From a virus: DNA of 63,242 bases. Each line of letters opens with the position of its first letter. Position 1 is the first letter of the stretch. The notes beneath the pieces were generated by a model. It was not told the origin of the DNA. It did no database searches and worked only from the letters and a program-made list of their open reading frames with translations. Where the stretch lies: positions 1 to 63,242 of the IMG/VR virus record IMGVR_UViG_3300032294_001820; one strand, given 5' to 3'. Of the stretch, positions 1 to 10,000 are shown in pieces. Made by a program: the position numbers and the translations under genes.

Positions 1-128
1 AGCCTCACTTTCATTTACATTTGCCGTAGCGGTATTATCTCTGGTATTCTTACCTGTATATGGTCTTTCAAGAATAAAGCACTGACGAGCCTTAGAATCG
101 CCAATAAACAATTCTGAAATACTACTAT
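1..128. repeat. Terminal overlap, left copy
   Basis: Bases 1-128 match 63115-63242. Bases 1-75 and 100-128 are identical, and nine mismatches fall between 76 and 99. This indicates a circular or circularly permuted genome whose assembly ends overlap, with two sequence variants of one short stretch of the DUF5675-like gene. Confidence 0.9.
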
Positions 129-240
129 TTGCAGTAAACCTAAATTTGCGTAGATGTAGTTCTAATGGAGTAATTTCTGCACGAACCTCAACCGGTCTTG
201 CATTATTACCGCCTAATGGCAAATCATTTATCTTGGCCAT
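1..240 (-). CDS. DUF5675-like protein, N-terminal part (continues at the other end of the window)
   Basis: An ATG at 240 opens a frame that stays open to base 1 (80 codons, starting MAKINDLPLGG and ending in TANVNESE). The same frame resumes at 63114 and ends at 62845, so across the circular junction the protein is about 169 aa. The joined sequence carries features I associate with DUF5675: an N-terminal LERPYTG motif, then GRYELT, VPGRDGIRIH and a GCLAPG segment. Several phages keep such genes beside lysis genes, and here it converges on a glucosaminidase gene. The molecular function is unknown. It overlaps the next upstream gene by 17 bases. Confidence 0.8.
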   Translation of the reverse strand, partial: MAKINDLPLGGNNARPVEVRAEITPLELHLRKFRFTANSSISELFIGDSKARQCFILERPYTGKNTRDNTATANVNESEA

Positions 241-514
241 CTTCAGGATTGCTTGAATTGTTTTTATGAGCAAACTGAATTATTAGCCCAGCAAATGGAC
301 AAATCCAATCCAACCAATCCATAATTAATTCCTTACCAATATCAGTTCCAAAAGGAGCACTATGAACCCACTCCATTACCATTGGCTGATATGTAGCATA
401 ACCGATAAGGAAAATAGAAATCCAATTCCAAAGAACAGGAGTTCCGTGCATAAAACCATCAAGTGTAATTTTGTTTTTCATAGCATTTAAGTAATCACTT
501 TCTCCAATACTCAA
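224..514 (-). CDS. Small membrane protein, holin candidate
   Basis: This 96-aa protein has two hydrophobic stretches, roughly residues 27-46 and 69-83, separated by a short polar loop, and a polar tail ending in GQDK. The size, membrane topology and position directly upstream of the DUF5675-like gene suggest a holin. I see no motif that proves it. It overlaps the preceding gene by 20 bases and the following gene by 17, which fits translational coupling. Confidence 0.6.
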   Translation of the reverse strand: MSIGESDYLNAMKNKITLDGFMHGTPVLWNWISIFLIGYATYQPMVMEWVHSAPFGTDIGKELIMDWLDWICPFAGLIIQFAHKNNSSNPEDGQDK

Positions 515-773
515 TTTCTTTTTTTATCCCCTGCAACTCCTTCTCAAACATATCATTTTTTGCGTCCTGCAATTCCTGAGAAGTTTCCATTTTTATATTT
601 AACTCAATCTGATTCTTTTGGATTTGATCTAAAACCATTTGGTTTTCCTTATTCCCATCAACAATCTGATTACCGTAAATACTTACAACAAGAGTTATTA
701 CAGGAACGCCCAAGGATTTAGCCCAATCTGAAATAATACCGATAGTTTTTTTGTCTTGATTTTCTGTTGACAT
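495..773 (-). CDS. Membrane-anchored coiled-coil protein, lysis-region candidate
   Basis: The start at 773 (MSTENQDKK) is preferred over the in-frame ATG at 806 because it lies one base after the upstream stop. The 92-aa product has one membrane segment around GVPVITLVVSIYG followed by a long charged helix (KENQMVLDQIQK onward) with coiled-coil character. This N-anchored, coiled-coil layout is seen in inner-membrane spanins and some holin-associated proteins. The role in lysis is inferred from position only. Confidence 0.6.
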   Translation of the reverse strand: MSTENQDKKTIGIISDWAKSLGVPVITLVVSIYGNQIVDGNKENQMVLDQIQKNQIELNIKMETSQELQDAKNDMFEKELQGIKKEIEYWRK

Positions 774-774
774 A

Positions 775-987
775 TCAACTATTGTACCAATTATCCCATT
801 CCTCAATTTGATTCTCTGTGGATTCTTTTGAACCTTCAGGAATTAATGAACCTTGGTTATCACCGGCAACTAAGTAATCGCTCGGAGAATAAATACCATA
901 CATTCCCTCAATAATGAGTTCTAAAGCCTTTATTGTTCTTTCTCCAAACTCAGTTTGAATCCTGTAATATTTTCCTGTCTTTATCAT
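775..987 (-). CDS. Hypothetical protein, 70 aa
   Basis: A short acidic protein of no recognised family, starting MIKTGKYYRIQTEFG. The start overlaps the stop of the upstream gene in an ATGA arrangement (984-987), and it is followed one base later by the membrane-anchored gene. It is part of the fibre-to-lysis minus-strand operon. No signal peptide or membrane segment is visible. Confidence 0.6.
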   Translation of the reverse strand: MIKTGKYYRIQTEFGERTIKALELIIEGMYGIYSPSDYLVAGDNQGSLIPEGSKESTENQIEEWDNWYNS

Positions 988-1586
988 GATTGCAATGCAA
1001 AAAGAATAAGCCTTGTACCTACTGCGTATCCATTTGATATGGATGCGTAACCTAATTGAATACTTGTTAAGTTCGTAGAGTTATCACGCCACAAACCACC
1101 AAAGGTTGGATATAATGGAACTGTAATTTGGTTTGCTCCAAATGTATTTGCAACCCCTTGAATTGTTCTGTTTTTTCCTGTGGAAGCATCTATGTTAATG
1201 TCAAACATAGTCATCGAATTACTTCCGTTGTTAGGAGCAAGAAATATACTTGTTTGTGCATTTGAACCAACACTTGATGCAGCACCTACATAAGAATACC
1301 TTGAATCATACACATTTGTAGCAATGCTATTAATGCGTAAAATATGTGTATCCGCAGTTCCAGCATTAATTGTTGTGCCAATAATTTTATAATACTGCTC
1401 AGTATTGCCATTTAAACCTGTAATACTTATTGAGGTTTGAGCCCCTACTAAATAAGTAACTCCTGGAATTGGCACAGCAGGTAAAGCAGAAACAATTCGT
1501 ATATCACGAATTTTAATCATAATACCTGCCAAACTTGTAGGTACATCAACTAAACTCGGACCTAAAACATTATTATCAGTTACCAT
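984..1586 (-). CDS. Probable virion surface or fibre protein
   Basis: A 200-aa protein rich in Ser, Thr, Gly, Asn and Ile with few charges, typical of beta-rich phage tail or capsid appendages. The N-terminus (MVTDNNVLGPSLVDVPTSL) has no signal peptide. It lies downstream of the Cys-rich fibre genes and upstream of the lysis genes, as adhesin accessory proteins often do. There is no recognised domain, and function is inferred from composition and context. Confidence 0.6.
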   Translation of the reverse strand: MVTDNNVLGPSLVDVPTSLAGIMIKIRDIRIVSALPAVPIPGVTYLVGAQTSISITGLNGNTEQYYKIIGTTINAGTADTHILRINSIATNVYDSRYSYVGAASSVGSNAQTSIFLAPNNGSNSMTMFDINIDASTGKNRTIQGVANTFGANQITVPLYPTFGGLWRDNSTNLTSIQLGYASISNGYAVGTRLILFALQS

Positions 1587-1591
1587 ATATA

Positions 1592-2329
1592 TTATTGCAA
1601 AGAAGCCCTAATACGCAAATCTGGGAATGTTGCCGGAGCACCACTTGAAATACCAGAAGCACTTGCACGAATAGAAAGTCTGTAAAACTTACCGTATCCC
1701 GTACTATAACTAATACGAATTTGCTTTGAAGGTAATGATGCAAATTCATAAGGAATTGAAACAGCCCCAATTTCTGCTGTGATTTGTCTAAAAATAGCAC
1801 CAGCAGAATGCGGAATAGCAGCACCATCACTTACTAATACGGAAGCAGGAGCTAAATTATACAAGTCTTTCCAAACAGAACCATCATCACTAACCTCAAG
1901 AAGTGCTATTATTGTTCCATTGTTAGCCAAAGTTCCTCCGTTTGCAATAAGAAAATCAAAATGAACCTGTGCCCTTCCAGTTACTTCAATGCTTTGAGTA
2001 TTTACATAAGCACCTGTTGTAATAGCATTGGCACGAATCGTAGAAATCGTAGTTGGAGCTGGCGAAATTGAAGCTGAGGTAAAGATATTTTTATTGAACT
2101 CCTCCGCTAAATTGGCAAAAGTACCTGCCCAAGCAACTCCATCAATGATGAAATTAAACAATCCTGAGTTAAAAGGTAGGGTTAGTCCAATTGGAGGACA
2201 TTGCAAAATAAGCGTATCCCCACTAACACTATAATCTGCCTTAGAGGTAGATGAAGGAAAGTAGAAAATACTACTATTAAAAGTTACCTGAACATCAGGA
2301 GTGCCGGTTATTACTGTTACTGTTATCAT
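1592..2329 (-). CDS. Probable virion surface or fibre protein
   Basis: A 245-aa protein that looks beta-rich, opening MITVTVITGTPDVQVTF and containing many short hydrophobic/Thr/Ser strands. The central part (VSDDGSVWKDLYNL) resembles a carbohydrate-binding or jelly-roll segment, but I cannot assign a family. It lies 3 bases downstream of the 85-aa gene and 5 bases before the 200-aa surface protein, with which it may form an appendage. Confidence 0.55.
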   Translation of the reverse strand: MITVTVITGTPDVQVTFNSSIFYFPSSTSKADYSVSGDTLILQCPPIGLTLPFNSGLFNFIIDGVAWAGTFANLAEEFNKNIFTSASISPAPTTISTIRANAITTGAYVNTQSIEVTGRAQVHFDFLIANGGTLANNGTIIALLEVSDDGSVWKDLYNLAPASVLVSDGAAIPHSAGAIFRQITAEIGAVSIPYEFASLPSKQIRISYSTGYGKFYRLSIRASASGISSGAPATFPDLRIRASLQ

Positions 2330-2332
2330 GGC

Positions 2333-2590
2333 TTAATCCTCCTCCTCCTCAATTTCCACCTTTGACATTGACATAATTTCCTTATCAACATCAGCACCTT
2401 GACCATTTGCTTCGCATATTTTCAAGTAAGCCTTTACAGCCTTGTCGTTGCTTTCAAAAACAAGTTCACGAGGCATACCCTCGGAATACATACCTCGTTT
2501 AATATCATCTGGTTCTTCGCATTTTGTGTAGCAAAGTTTATGTCCGTTGTCTGCCGGTTCTAATCTGATATACTTGTACTTTGTTGCCAT
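2333..2590 (-). CDS. Small acidic hypothetical protein
   Basis: This 85-aa protein begins MATKYKYIRLEPADNG and ends in an acidic run (KVEIEEEED). It is charged, without membrane segments, and carries two Cys in a CYTKCEE stretch. It resembles small conserved phage proteins found between fibre genes, such as accessory or chaperone-like proteins, but no family is recognised. Confidence 0.55.
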   Translation of the reverse strand: MATKYKYIRLEPADNGHKLCYTKCEEPDDIKRGMYSEGMPRELVFESNDKAVKAYLKICEANGQGADVDKEIMSMSKVEIEEEED

Positions 2591-2597
2591 AACTATA

Positions 2598-2906
2598 TTA
2601 TAACCAATTGTTAATGTCCGTAATTGCAGTATTCAATTCAGCCTGTGTTCCACCAACCCAAGTAGGTTGATTCACAACTTCTTGAATGTCAAAATCTAAG
2701 AAACTACCCATATCATCCCCTAAGAAAATTCTGCACTGATTCGGGTATGGATATGTTTGAGTTCCTAAAGCAGCAAGGTTAGCCACAAAAACAGGAGCAA
2801 CCTTAGTAATTCTCGTTTTGCGAATAGAACTCCACTGGATTCCATCTCCGCTTGTTACGATTACCGTTGTAGGAAAACCTTGGGTGGGACCGTTAGAAAT
2901 ATACAT
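2598..2906 (-). CDS. Small virion-associated hypothetical protein
   Basis: This 102-aa protein opens MYISNGPTQGFPTTV and looks mostly beta with a C-terminal helix (TQAELNTAITDINNWL). The composition matches its fibre-region neighbours. A 44-base gap separates it from the upstream gene, and no clear terminator or promoter lies in that gap. Function unknown. Confidence 0.55.
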   Translation of the reverse strand: MYISNGPTQGFPTTVIVTSGDGIQWSSIRKTRITKVAPVFVANLAALGTQTYPYPNQCRIFLGDDMGSFLDFDIQEVVNQPTWVGGTQAELNTAITDINNWL

Positions 2907-2950
2907 GGCTTAAAAATTTTATGTAAATGTATAGAAAATTAGACACTTTT

Positions 2951-3235
2951 TCAAGGGTTTACAGGATTTTCATTTGGAGTATGCCTTTGAATCCAATTAC
3001 AATAGCATTCAGCCTGTTTCTCGTTGATTGTTTCTAACACCTGACCATCAGCATCGAGGTCATTATACCTATCAACAATAGCCTTCAAAAGCGTTACTTT
3101 GAACACTTCCTGCAAGTGATTACAGCAAGATTCGTAGCCATATAGTCCTCGAACAGCCTGATTCTGTAATTCTTGGCCATGAGAATTTACTACTGAATTT
3201 ATCCTCGCCTCGCAGGTTACGCTTACATTTCCCAT
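2951..3235 (-). CDS. Small Cys-containing hypothetical protein
   Basis: This 94-aa protein has paired cysteines (YESCCNHL and ECYCNW) and a helical centre. It follows the 702-aa Cys-rich fibre gene by 3 bases. The Cys pairs echo the Cys-rich C-terminal modules of the two upstream proteins, which suggests a partner or chaperone of those fibres. This is inference only. Confidence 0.5.
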   Translation of the reverse strand: MGNVSVTCEARINSVVNSHGQELQNQAVRGLYGYESCCNHLQEVFKVTLLKAIVDRYNDLDADGQVLETINEKQAECYCNWIQRHTPNENPVNP

Positions 3236-3238
3236 TTC

Positions 3239-5347
3239 TTATTGGCAATTACAGGTTGAACAAAGTTTTTTCAAGTAATTCAGCACATCCCTTTGATTCT
3301 CAAAAGTGTTTTCGTTATCAAGGTATTGCTTTACTGAAATCAAATACAAGTAATTCTGAATGCACTCGTTATCGCAAATGTTTACATTGCAGAACTCCTT
3401 AATACTACAATAAAGCCTATTTCTGTACTCGTTAATGCAATCGTCAAGGAAACAGAAATTAGTATAAACCTGAGTATCGCAATACTTTTCATCCAAACTA
3501 TTCTCAGATACCTCAGTCCAATAGTTCTGCCAACCACCTGTTGTTAATGGCGTAATTCCTGACCTACTCTGAATGCACTGAAAGAATCTTATCGCACCAG
3601 TTCCATCAATTAGGCAAACGCAGTCATCAACTTGGTATGCAATATCCGTTCTGAATGTAGGAACATTACACATTGTAAACTCGTAATACCCTCCCTGAGA
3701 AACAGGAAAAGTAGTAAAAGGTGCTAATGGATTTACCGAAGCAGGATTTATTAATATGTCGTATGGAACAACGGAGGACAAGAACTGCTGATTACCGTCT
3801 GGAAGTGTAACGGTAACTTTGCGGTACAAATTGAAGTCTGATTGACTATGCCCTGGCGTATATCCAAATAAGGAACTATCATTGAGTTGAATTTCAACGC
3901 AATCCCGTCCTTCGGCAAAGTTGAGGTCGAGTATTGTTTCATAATCACATTCTTGTCTTTTGATGGTAAGGGTTTGATCATTGCACTCAATACAATCAGC
4001 AGGGTAGTATTTAATCAGTTCTACATTCGCCCAATCGGAACTTGCACCATCATTTAAGTACAGGTCGCCAATAAGTAATGTGTTTGGTCCCGAAGCAAAT
4101 GTATTTACATATCGAACAAAAGGGGTAATTGCAGAACCAGCACCACTTTGCCATCTAATTCCTATATCATGCCATTGACCCGGAGGTGTATATTGAGTAA
4201 AGTAAGGAATTGCAGGATTAAAAGTTCCACTTCCAGAAACAAAGAATCTATCAAGGTGAACTTCCTCATTGGCTTTAATAAGGTGCAAAGGATTTTGAAC
4301 CCTTGCTTTGCATTTTAGCCAATATCTTTCGCCATTTGTAACAGAAATAGGATTGGCAATATCTCCTTGCCAAATAATACTTCCAGTAGTAGGCGAAGTT
4401 GCAACAGGCGTATTTGGAACAGGTCTATTGGTATAATCAGGAGGACTTGTAATTGTTGTGCGAAGTGCTGTTCCAGCAACAGGATTAACGGTAAAAGTAA
4501 ATGCGGTTAAATCTCTTGCAAATATTCCTGCTGCATTAAATTGTCCTTGGGTAACATACCCTGACATCGTACCATTATTGAAATTGGTAAACAGATTAGG
4601 ATTAAAACAAGAGGCATACTCTGTTGTCGCAGTTATATTGCAAAAACAGTTAATTAAAGCTGAATCGTAATTGATATATATACCAAAGTAGTCATCGGCA
4701 TAGTCATACGGTAAACTAACTTCAAGCTCTGTTGGACTAACTAAGGTATAGGTTACTCCTGCTGTTGGTTGGGTTTCATTAAACTCTAAACCCTCACATT
4801 CAGTTTTAAACAATACTCTTACAGGACCAGTGCATTGTGGGCTTTGACCAAGGCTAAACCGAGTATTTAACAAGCCCGAACCTGTTACATTTATTAATGG
4901 TTCGTCAAATTTAGCATAGCATTTGTTTGGCCATCGAGCATCAAACCTGCAAACCTTAATGCTTCTGTTGGGTTTAGAACATGGAGTAGGCTCTCCTCCT
5001 CCAGTATCTGCCCCATAGTCAGGGTCAGCCTCATAGTAAACGGTAAATTGCCAAGAACCGCACCTGTCATATCCGCAGTCAGTAGCAGTAACCTTCAGGG
5101 GAATGTATAGAACCTGTCCGGCAATAACGGTCTTGGTAAGTGCAGTAGTTCCTGATTCAGCAAAAACAGCAGTCATTCCCTGTTCATCAGCAATGCTTAA
5201 TTGAACGGCTCCTGTGTAAGTAGGTGTCGCAGTGGTATCAATAACCAAGGCATCATTAACCAAGGTTTCAATACCTATCGTTAGTACGGCACCGGTATTC
5301 TGAGGGTTAAATCCTACTAAATCTTGTTCACACCTTGTATTAGCCAT
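3239..5347 (-). CDS. Large Cys-rich tail fibre or adhesin candidate
   Basis: A 702-aa protein made of several beta-sandwich-like segments. The N-terminal domain (about 1-110) resembles an Ig-like fold. A central part (about 250-430) looks like a carbohydrate-binding jelly roll (NLFTNFNNGTMSGYV onward). Cysteines recur throughout, and a compact C-terminal module (about 640-702) contains CNVNICDNECIQNYL and ends in CSTCNCQ. The same type of module ends the 217-aa protein encoded just upstream. Position and repeats suggest a receptor-binding fibre. It overlaps the upstream gene by 8 bases. Confidence 0.6.
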   Translation of the reverse strand: MANTRCEQDLVGFNPQNTGAVLTIGIETLVNDALVIDTTATPTYTGAVQLSIADEQGMTAVFAESGTTALTKTVIAGQVLYIPLKVTATDCGYDRCGSWQFTVYYEADPDYGADTGGGEPTPCSKPNRSIKVCRFDARWPNKCYAKFDEPLINVTGSGLLNTRFSLGQSPQCTGPVRVLFKTECEGLEFNETQPTAGVTYTLVSPTELEVSLPYDYADDYFGIYINYDSALINCFCNITATTEYASCFNPNLFTNFNNGTMSGYVTQGQFNAAGIFARDLTAFTFTVNPVAGTALRTTITSPPDYTNRPVPNTPVATSPTTGSIIWQGDIANPISVTNGERYWLKCKARVQNPLHLIKANEEVHLDRFFVSGSGTFNPAIPYFTQYTPPGQWHDIGIRWQSGAGSAITPFVRYVNTFASGPNTLLIGDLYLNDGASSDWANVELIKYYPADCIECNDQTLTIKRQECDYETILDLNFAEGRDCVEIQLNDSSLFGYTPGHSQSDFNLYRKVTVTLPDGNQQFLSSVVPYDILINPASVNPLAPFTTFPVSQGGYYEFTMCNVPTFRTDIAYQVDDCVCLIDGTGAIRFFQCIQSRSGITPLTTGGWQNYWTEVSENSLDEKYCDTQVYTNFCFLDDCINEYRNRLYCSIKEFCNVNICDNECIQNYLYLISVKQYLDNENTFENQRDVLNYLKKLCSTCNCQ

Positions 5348-5993
5348 TTCTGTTTTCTATTGTTGATTCAACCACTCCAATTGTATTTCTATTTCCTTGG
5401 CAATCGCATGGACAAATATCCTCCAACGCTTGTTTGTAAAGGTCATTTACAGCCTTCCAATCTTTTTTCAAGGTCTTAAACTGCAATATCTCGTCAATAA
5501 GAAACAATCTCATGAACCTTTGATAGCATGGGTCTTTGCAAATATCGTCAACACAGGCAATATCTAAATTGCAATAAACCTCACTCGCACTCAACAAGCA
5601 TTTTTGTTGGTCGCAGGTAGCATTATAGGAAAAAACAGTTGTACTACCCTCGCAACTAAATATACCCTCCTGTGTTTCGTATTCGAAAATATAAGTAATA
5701 ACACAATTGAAATCACCACAATCATCCTCTAAGTTTATTCTGAAAGGAATATAGTATTGATTATCAGGGTTAATGATAAGGTTGTAGTTGTTTGTGTATC
5801 CACTTTGTCCAGGGAACTTTATTTGGGTACATTCGCTGTCAAAACTTACTATTCTATTCGTGAAAGGAAAGTCAGGACTTACATCGAACCGTATTAACCC
5901 ACTTAAAACCACATCGGTATTTGCAGGAATATACCCTACATTGTATTCTGCCTGAGAAAAACCAAGGGTATCACATATTACTACTTCTGCCAT
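5340..5993 (-). CDS. Cys-rich virion protein sharing a C-terminal module with the fibre
   Basis: This 217-aa protein has a beta-rich N-terminal part (about 1-135) and a helical Cys-rich module with CVDDICKDPCYQRFM and CPCDCQG, matching the C-terminus of the adjacent 702-aa protein in layout. It may be a short paralogue, a fibre tip or a connector. No enzymatic motif is seen. Confidence 0.55.
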   Translation of the reverse strand: MAEVVICDTLGFSQAEYNVGYIPANTDVVLSGLIRFDVSPDFPFTNRIVSFDSECTQIKFPGQSGYTNNYNLIINPDNQYYIPFRINLEDDCGDFNCVITYIFEYETQEGIFSCEGSTTVFSYNATCDQQKCLLSASEVYCNLDIACVDDICKDPCYQRFMRLFLIDEILQFKTLKKDWKAVNDLYKQALEDICPCDCQGNRNTIGVVESTIENRNG

Positions 5994-6006
5994 ATACCAA
6001 AATTAA

Positions 6007-7053
6007 TTAATTTTCACTTACACCCCATATAATATCCAAAACGAAATCTTTCTTTTCTTCGCCATAAACCAACAGAAAACTAACCTTAACAGAGTTTATA
6101 CCCTTTATTTTGTTTGGAATGAAAGAAAATTTAATTGTTTTGCTGTCATATCCACCTATCTCAAATGGTTGTGCATCCGGTCTTGAAACAACAGAAATTA
6201 ATTCTCCTCCTGTAATCGTAGCACCCAAAACAGAAATAGCCCTATCGCTTACAGCATTTATCTTTATTTGTGCCGTAATGAGTTCAGGAGTATCAATTTT
6301 GCCTATTTTAAGACAATCGCCAACTAAATCAGATATTTCTTTAACAGGAGTTCTCGCTTGGCCATTTATTTTTATAGGCAAAACGGAAATGCTAAAAGGC
6401 AAATCAGAGTTATCGTACCCCTCAACTTCAATGTTTATTTTAAACTTAGAGGTAATATCTATCCCTCCAGCTCTGTAATTTACACACAAAGCAGATTTAA
6501 GTGGGTCAATCCCTGATATAATATTTACTGCAACGGTCTTTGTTACAGATTTACCTGGAGCAATTACGAATGGCTGAAAAGAGCCAAAGATAACGCAACC
6601 ATGTATATTGCAATTGAAACTAAGTGCTTGTACTTCATATTCGCCCGTATTTTTTAATTCAATATTGTGGTCAAATGCTTGACCAATTTTCAGCGTTCCA
6701 AAGTTAAGGCTTTTTTCACTTATTTCAATACCTGCCATAAACTCAATAATCTTAAACTCAACCTTTTCTACCTTGTCCCCAGATACAAAATCCACCGAAA
6801 CAAACACCTCATTCGTAGAAATATACCCTGCTTCAAAACCAATAATACATACCAACGCACCCTTCTTAAACGGAACTTCACCTATTGAAATGCCATTTTC
6901 ACTTATCCAATTGTACATCGGCAACAACTTAAAATGCTTGAAATCAGCATCTTTTACATGGATAAATACCTGCTCCTCCAAAGATTCTCGGATAACTACT
7001 ATCCTATCCTGCATTCCTGCATGAATTATATTGCTATGTGGTTTGATTGTCAT
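6007..7053 (-). CDS. ASH/Ig-like domain virion protein
   Basis: A 348-aa protein. Around residues 110-150, the motif SLNFGTLKIGQAFDH followed by IELKNTG is typical of ASH (ASPM-SPD2-Hydin) or abnormal-spindle-type Ig-like domains, which often occur in Bacteroidota surface and phage tail proteins. A second Ig-like repeat is likely near residues 240-345. It lies just downstream of the 2506-aa polyvalent gene and heads the fibre cluster, so a tail-associated structural role is probable. Confidence 0.6.
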   Translation of the reverse strand: MTIKPHSNIIHAGMQDRIVVIRESLEEQVFIHVKDADFKHFKLLPMYNWISENGISIGEVPFKKGALVCIIGFEAGYISTNEVFVSVDFVSGDKVEKVEFKIIEFMAGIEISEKSLNFGTLKIGQAFDHNIELKNTGEYEVQALSFNCNIHGCVIFGSFQPFVIAPGKSVTKTVAVNIISGIDPLKSALCVNYRAGGIDITSKFKINIEVEGYDNSDLPFSISVLPIKINGQARTPVKEISDLVGDCLKIGKIDTPELITAQIKINAVSDRAISVLGATITGGELISVVSRPDAQPFEIGGYDSKTIKFSFIPNKIKGINSVKVSFLLVYGEEKKDFVLDIIWGVSEN

Positions 7054-7057
7054 TGTC

Positions 7058-10000
7058 TTAATTCGTTTTAGGTTTTTGTCCGTATGCTAACTTTCTTTCC
7101 TTCCACAAAAATCTACGATTCATTAACTCCGAAGCCCCTACATCAAACTTCTCCGGTGCCCCTGCAAGGAATGTATCAAAGAAGTGGTCAATAGCAATAG
7201 GGCTAATCCTAACGCCATTCCTTTCAAGTTTTTTGCTCAGATTAACAGAATACTCAGGGGTAAATTTATTTTTAAGCAATGAAGGGCTATAAGGCTTTCC
7301 TGTTTTTGGATCAACAACCTCATTCATAATTGCATTCCTAAGCATTTTGCCTCGAATATTTTCTGGCAATAGTGGATATTTACCAAAGAAGTTTTTGTTT
7401 GCTATCCTTTCCAATGGATATTTTATCAGTGGGTTTAGTCCAGAAATAGCAGACATTCCCCTGTTAATCCACTCTTCTTCTTTTCTTTTTGTTTTTCTTT
7501 CTCCTGTTTCTGGGTCAATATCTGAAAGATAGGTTTTATCCGCAAGGTTGAAAGTCATCATTTCAGAACCGCTTGAAGTTAGCAGGTCTTTCACTATTCT
7601 CTTTATTTCTTCATCGGAAAGTTTATCCTTTATCGCCTCTCCAAATGCTTGTCCAGAAGCCCTTCCAATAGAGTTAAAAATAACAGGTAGCCCACGAATA
7701 GGGATTGTAACAAAATCTGCCTGTACGCCTTCGCCTTCAATTTCTCTTTCTATTGGAATTATCATGTTTTTCCACTTGGAGTTTTCATCCATGTCGTCAT
7801 ACATTTTCTTTTCTTCATCATCATCTGACTTTAATGCCATTGCTAATCCTGTCATAAACGCAGGAATTGTAAAAACAGCAGCGTTTCTTGCTGAGAAAAT
7901 CAAAGCATCTTTTCGTTCCTTAGCCGAAGCCCCTGCATTTACAGCATTCATCATTCTGGAAATATCAGTCATGTTCCCTTTTACCGCAGCACCAAGGAAA
8001 GGAATCATCACAGAAGCAGCCCTCATATTCGGTGGAATTTGCTCAAAGTTTGGACTGCCTATATTGTTAAGGATTTCATCGTTTATTTCCTCTATCGCAT
8101 TTTCCAACTCAGCCTGAGTTAGTCTTTTTTTGCTATGCAACTTGTCAATATAGCCACCAATATAGGTATCTAATCCACGCCTAACACCTGCCTCTGTGCC
8201 TGAAAGTTTTATATTCCCATAGATTTTATGGGAGTTTTCAAGAATCTTACTGATAGTATTGATTATATCTATTAGTCCATCAACCGTTAGCCTTGTCTTT
8301 TGCCTTGCACCAAGCATTGCCTCTGAAATTGCTTTAGCGGTTTTAGGGTTGCCAAGGATTGTTTGAGTTCTCCTTTGAACTGTTTCTAAGAATTTTGCAT
8401 CCTCGATTTCATTTTGGGTTCTACCTGATTTTAGTTTATCGGTAAAGTAGTTCATGTAAGTACCCTCTGAGTAAGAAGGAGATTTCCTCCACGCCTCATA
8501 TTCCTTAAACATAAAATCAGGAGTTATGCTTTTAAGACCTAAAGCATTTCCAAGTTTAGTGTTTAACAAATTACCAATGATACTTTCAACAAGAGCCTCT
8601 GAATATAATACAGGAACCTGAACAACAGAAGCAACTCTTTCGGTTATATTTGCTCCTGAACCAAGTCCAGCCTTTGAAGTAAGCGTACGGACGGTATCAA
8701 TAACAAAGTTTGTGGGAAGGAATGTAACACTCGCTGATGTAGCCGCTATCTTAAACCAAAATGAACCAAACTTTAGCACTTGTTCAAAAGCACTTAATTC
8801 AGGTTTGGTCATTCCATCAATAGCCTGTTTTAATTTTTCATCAACCGCAACTCTTTGCTGAACTCCATCTTTGTAGTATGTAATTATAGCCATACCGCTT
8901 GGGAGTTTTTCTCCATCCTCTAACCTCTTAAAGTAATCGTTGTTGGTATCTGCATCAATGAGCCTATCAACATCTTCCATATACCCTTGTCTTGCAACTT
9001 GATATTGAGAAGCATTAATGATATTTAATGTTTTGTTAAGCGGTGAATGCAGTTCTAATCCAGGTTCGGATAGAGAATCCATTAATTCCTCATATTCCTG
9101 CTGAGTTATATTCCCTTGATTCCTTGCATCAGTAATCTTTTCTGTTGCTAAATAGTAATATGAATCAACATCAATATCACCGTTTTGCATCATTTTGTAA
9201 AATATCTCAACAGTCTTGTCGGCATCCGCAGCATTCTTAGGTGTATCAACCCCTGTTATCTTTTTAATAACACTTTGCCCTTGGGCATTAGTCCTGTCGT
9301 ATTCCGTGCCTGTAATTACATTTCCTCTAAAATCTCTCTGTACTACATCAAATGGGATATAGAACTCATTCTGAGCCTTAATAGCATCGTACCTATCCTG
9401 TGTAAGCACTCCGGCATCAACTAAGTCTTTTAGGTTATCGTCAAAAACTTGTTGCAAATCATCCCCTGCCTGAGTGAACTTATCAAACATATCTGCACCT
9501 ATTTTGTTTCTAAGGTCATTAAGTAGAATATCAGCATTTGTTTCTGTTATTCCACCTGTTGTTCTCCTTACAGGCCTCTTCTTTAATAAACCTTGATTGT
9601 AAGCCTCTTGGTTGGCTTTGTCCTGTATAGCCCTATCAATAATCCTTCTGTATATCAAATACTTTTCAAAGTCAGGAAGATTGCTTTCAATAGGTTTTAG
9701 AATTTCTGATATTCTCTCCATGTACGGCAAAGCCAAAGACCTTGCTTTCCCACGAAGTTGTTCCATAGCCCTACCAAGTGGTAATTCCCTTGTTCTATTG
9801 TAGGATGAACCTGGAGTTGTGCCTATCATTTTTTCGACAAAATTCAACAGTTCTTTAGGGCTATCTAATTTCTGTCTTAATTCAGCAGTTTTCCTTTTTA
9901 CAGCAGTCCAAAATGGCTCACTACGAGAAATGAATGGCTTACCTTCATCCATTTTCTTTTCCATCTGTCTTGCAAGTTCCTCTTGTTCTTTTGTATAAAT

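Noticed and set aside
7548-8117. A 189-codon plus-strand frame inside the giant gene
   Set aside because: It lies entirely antisense to the 2506-aa gene, has no plausible product and no promoter. It is a shadow of the real frame.
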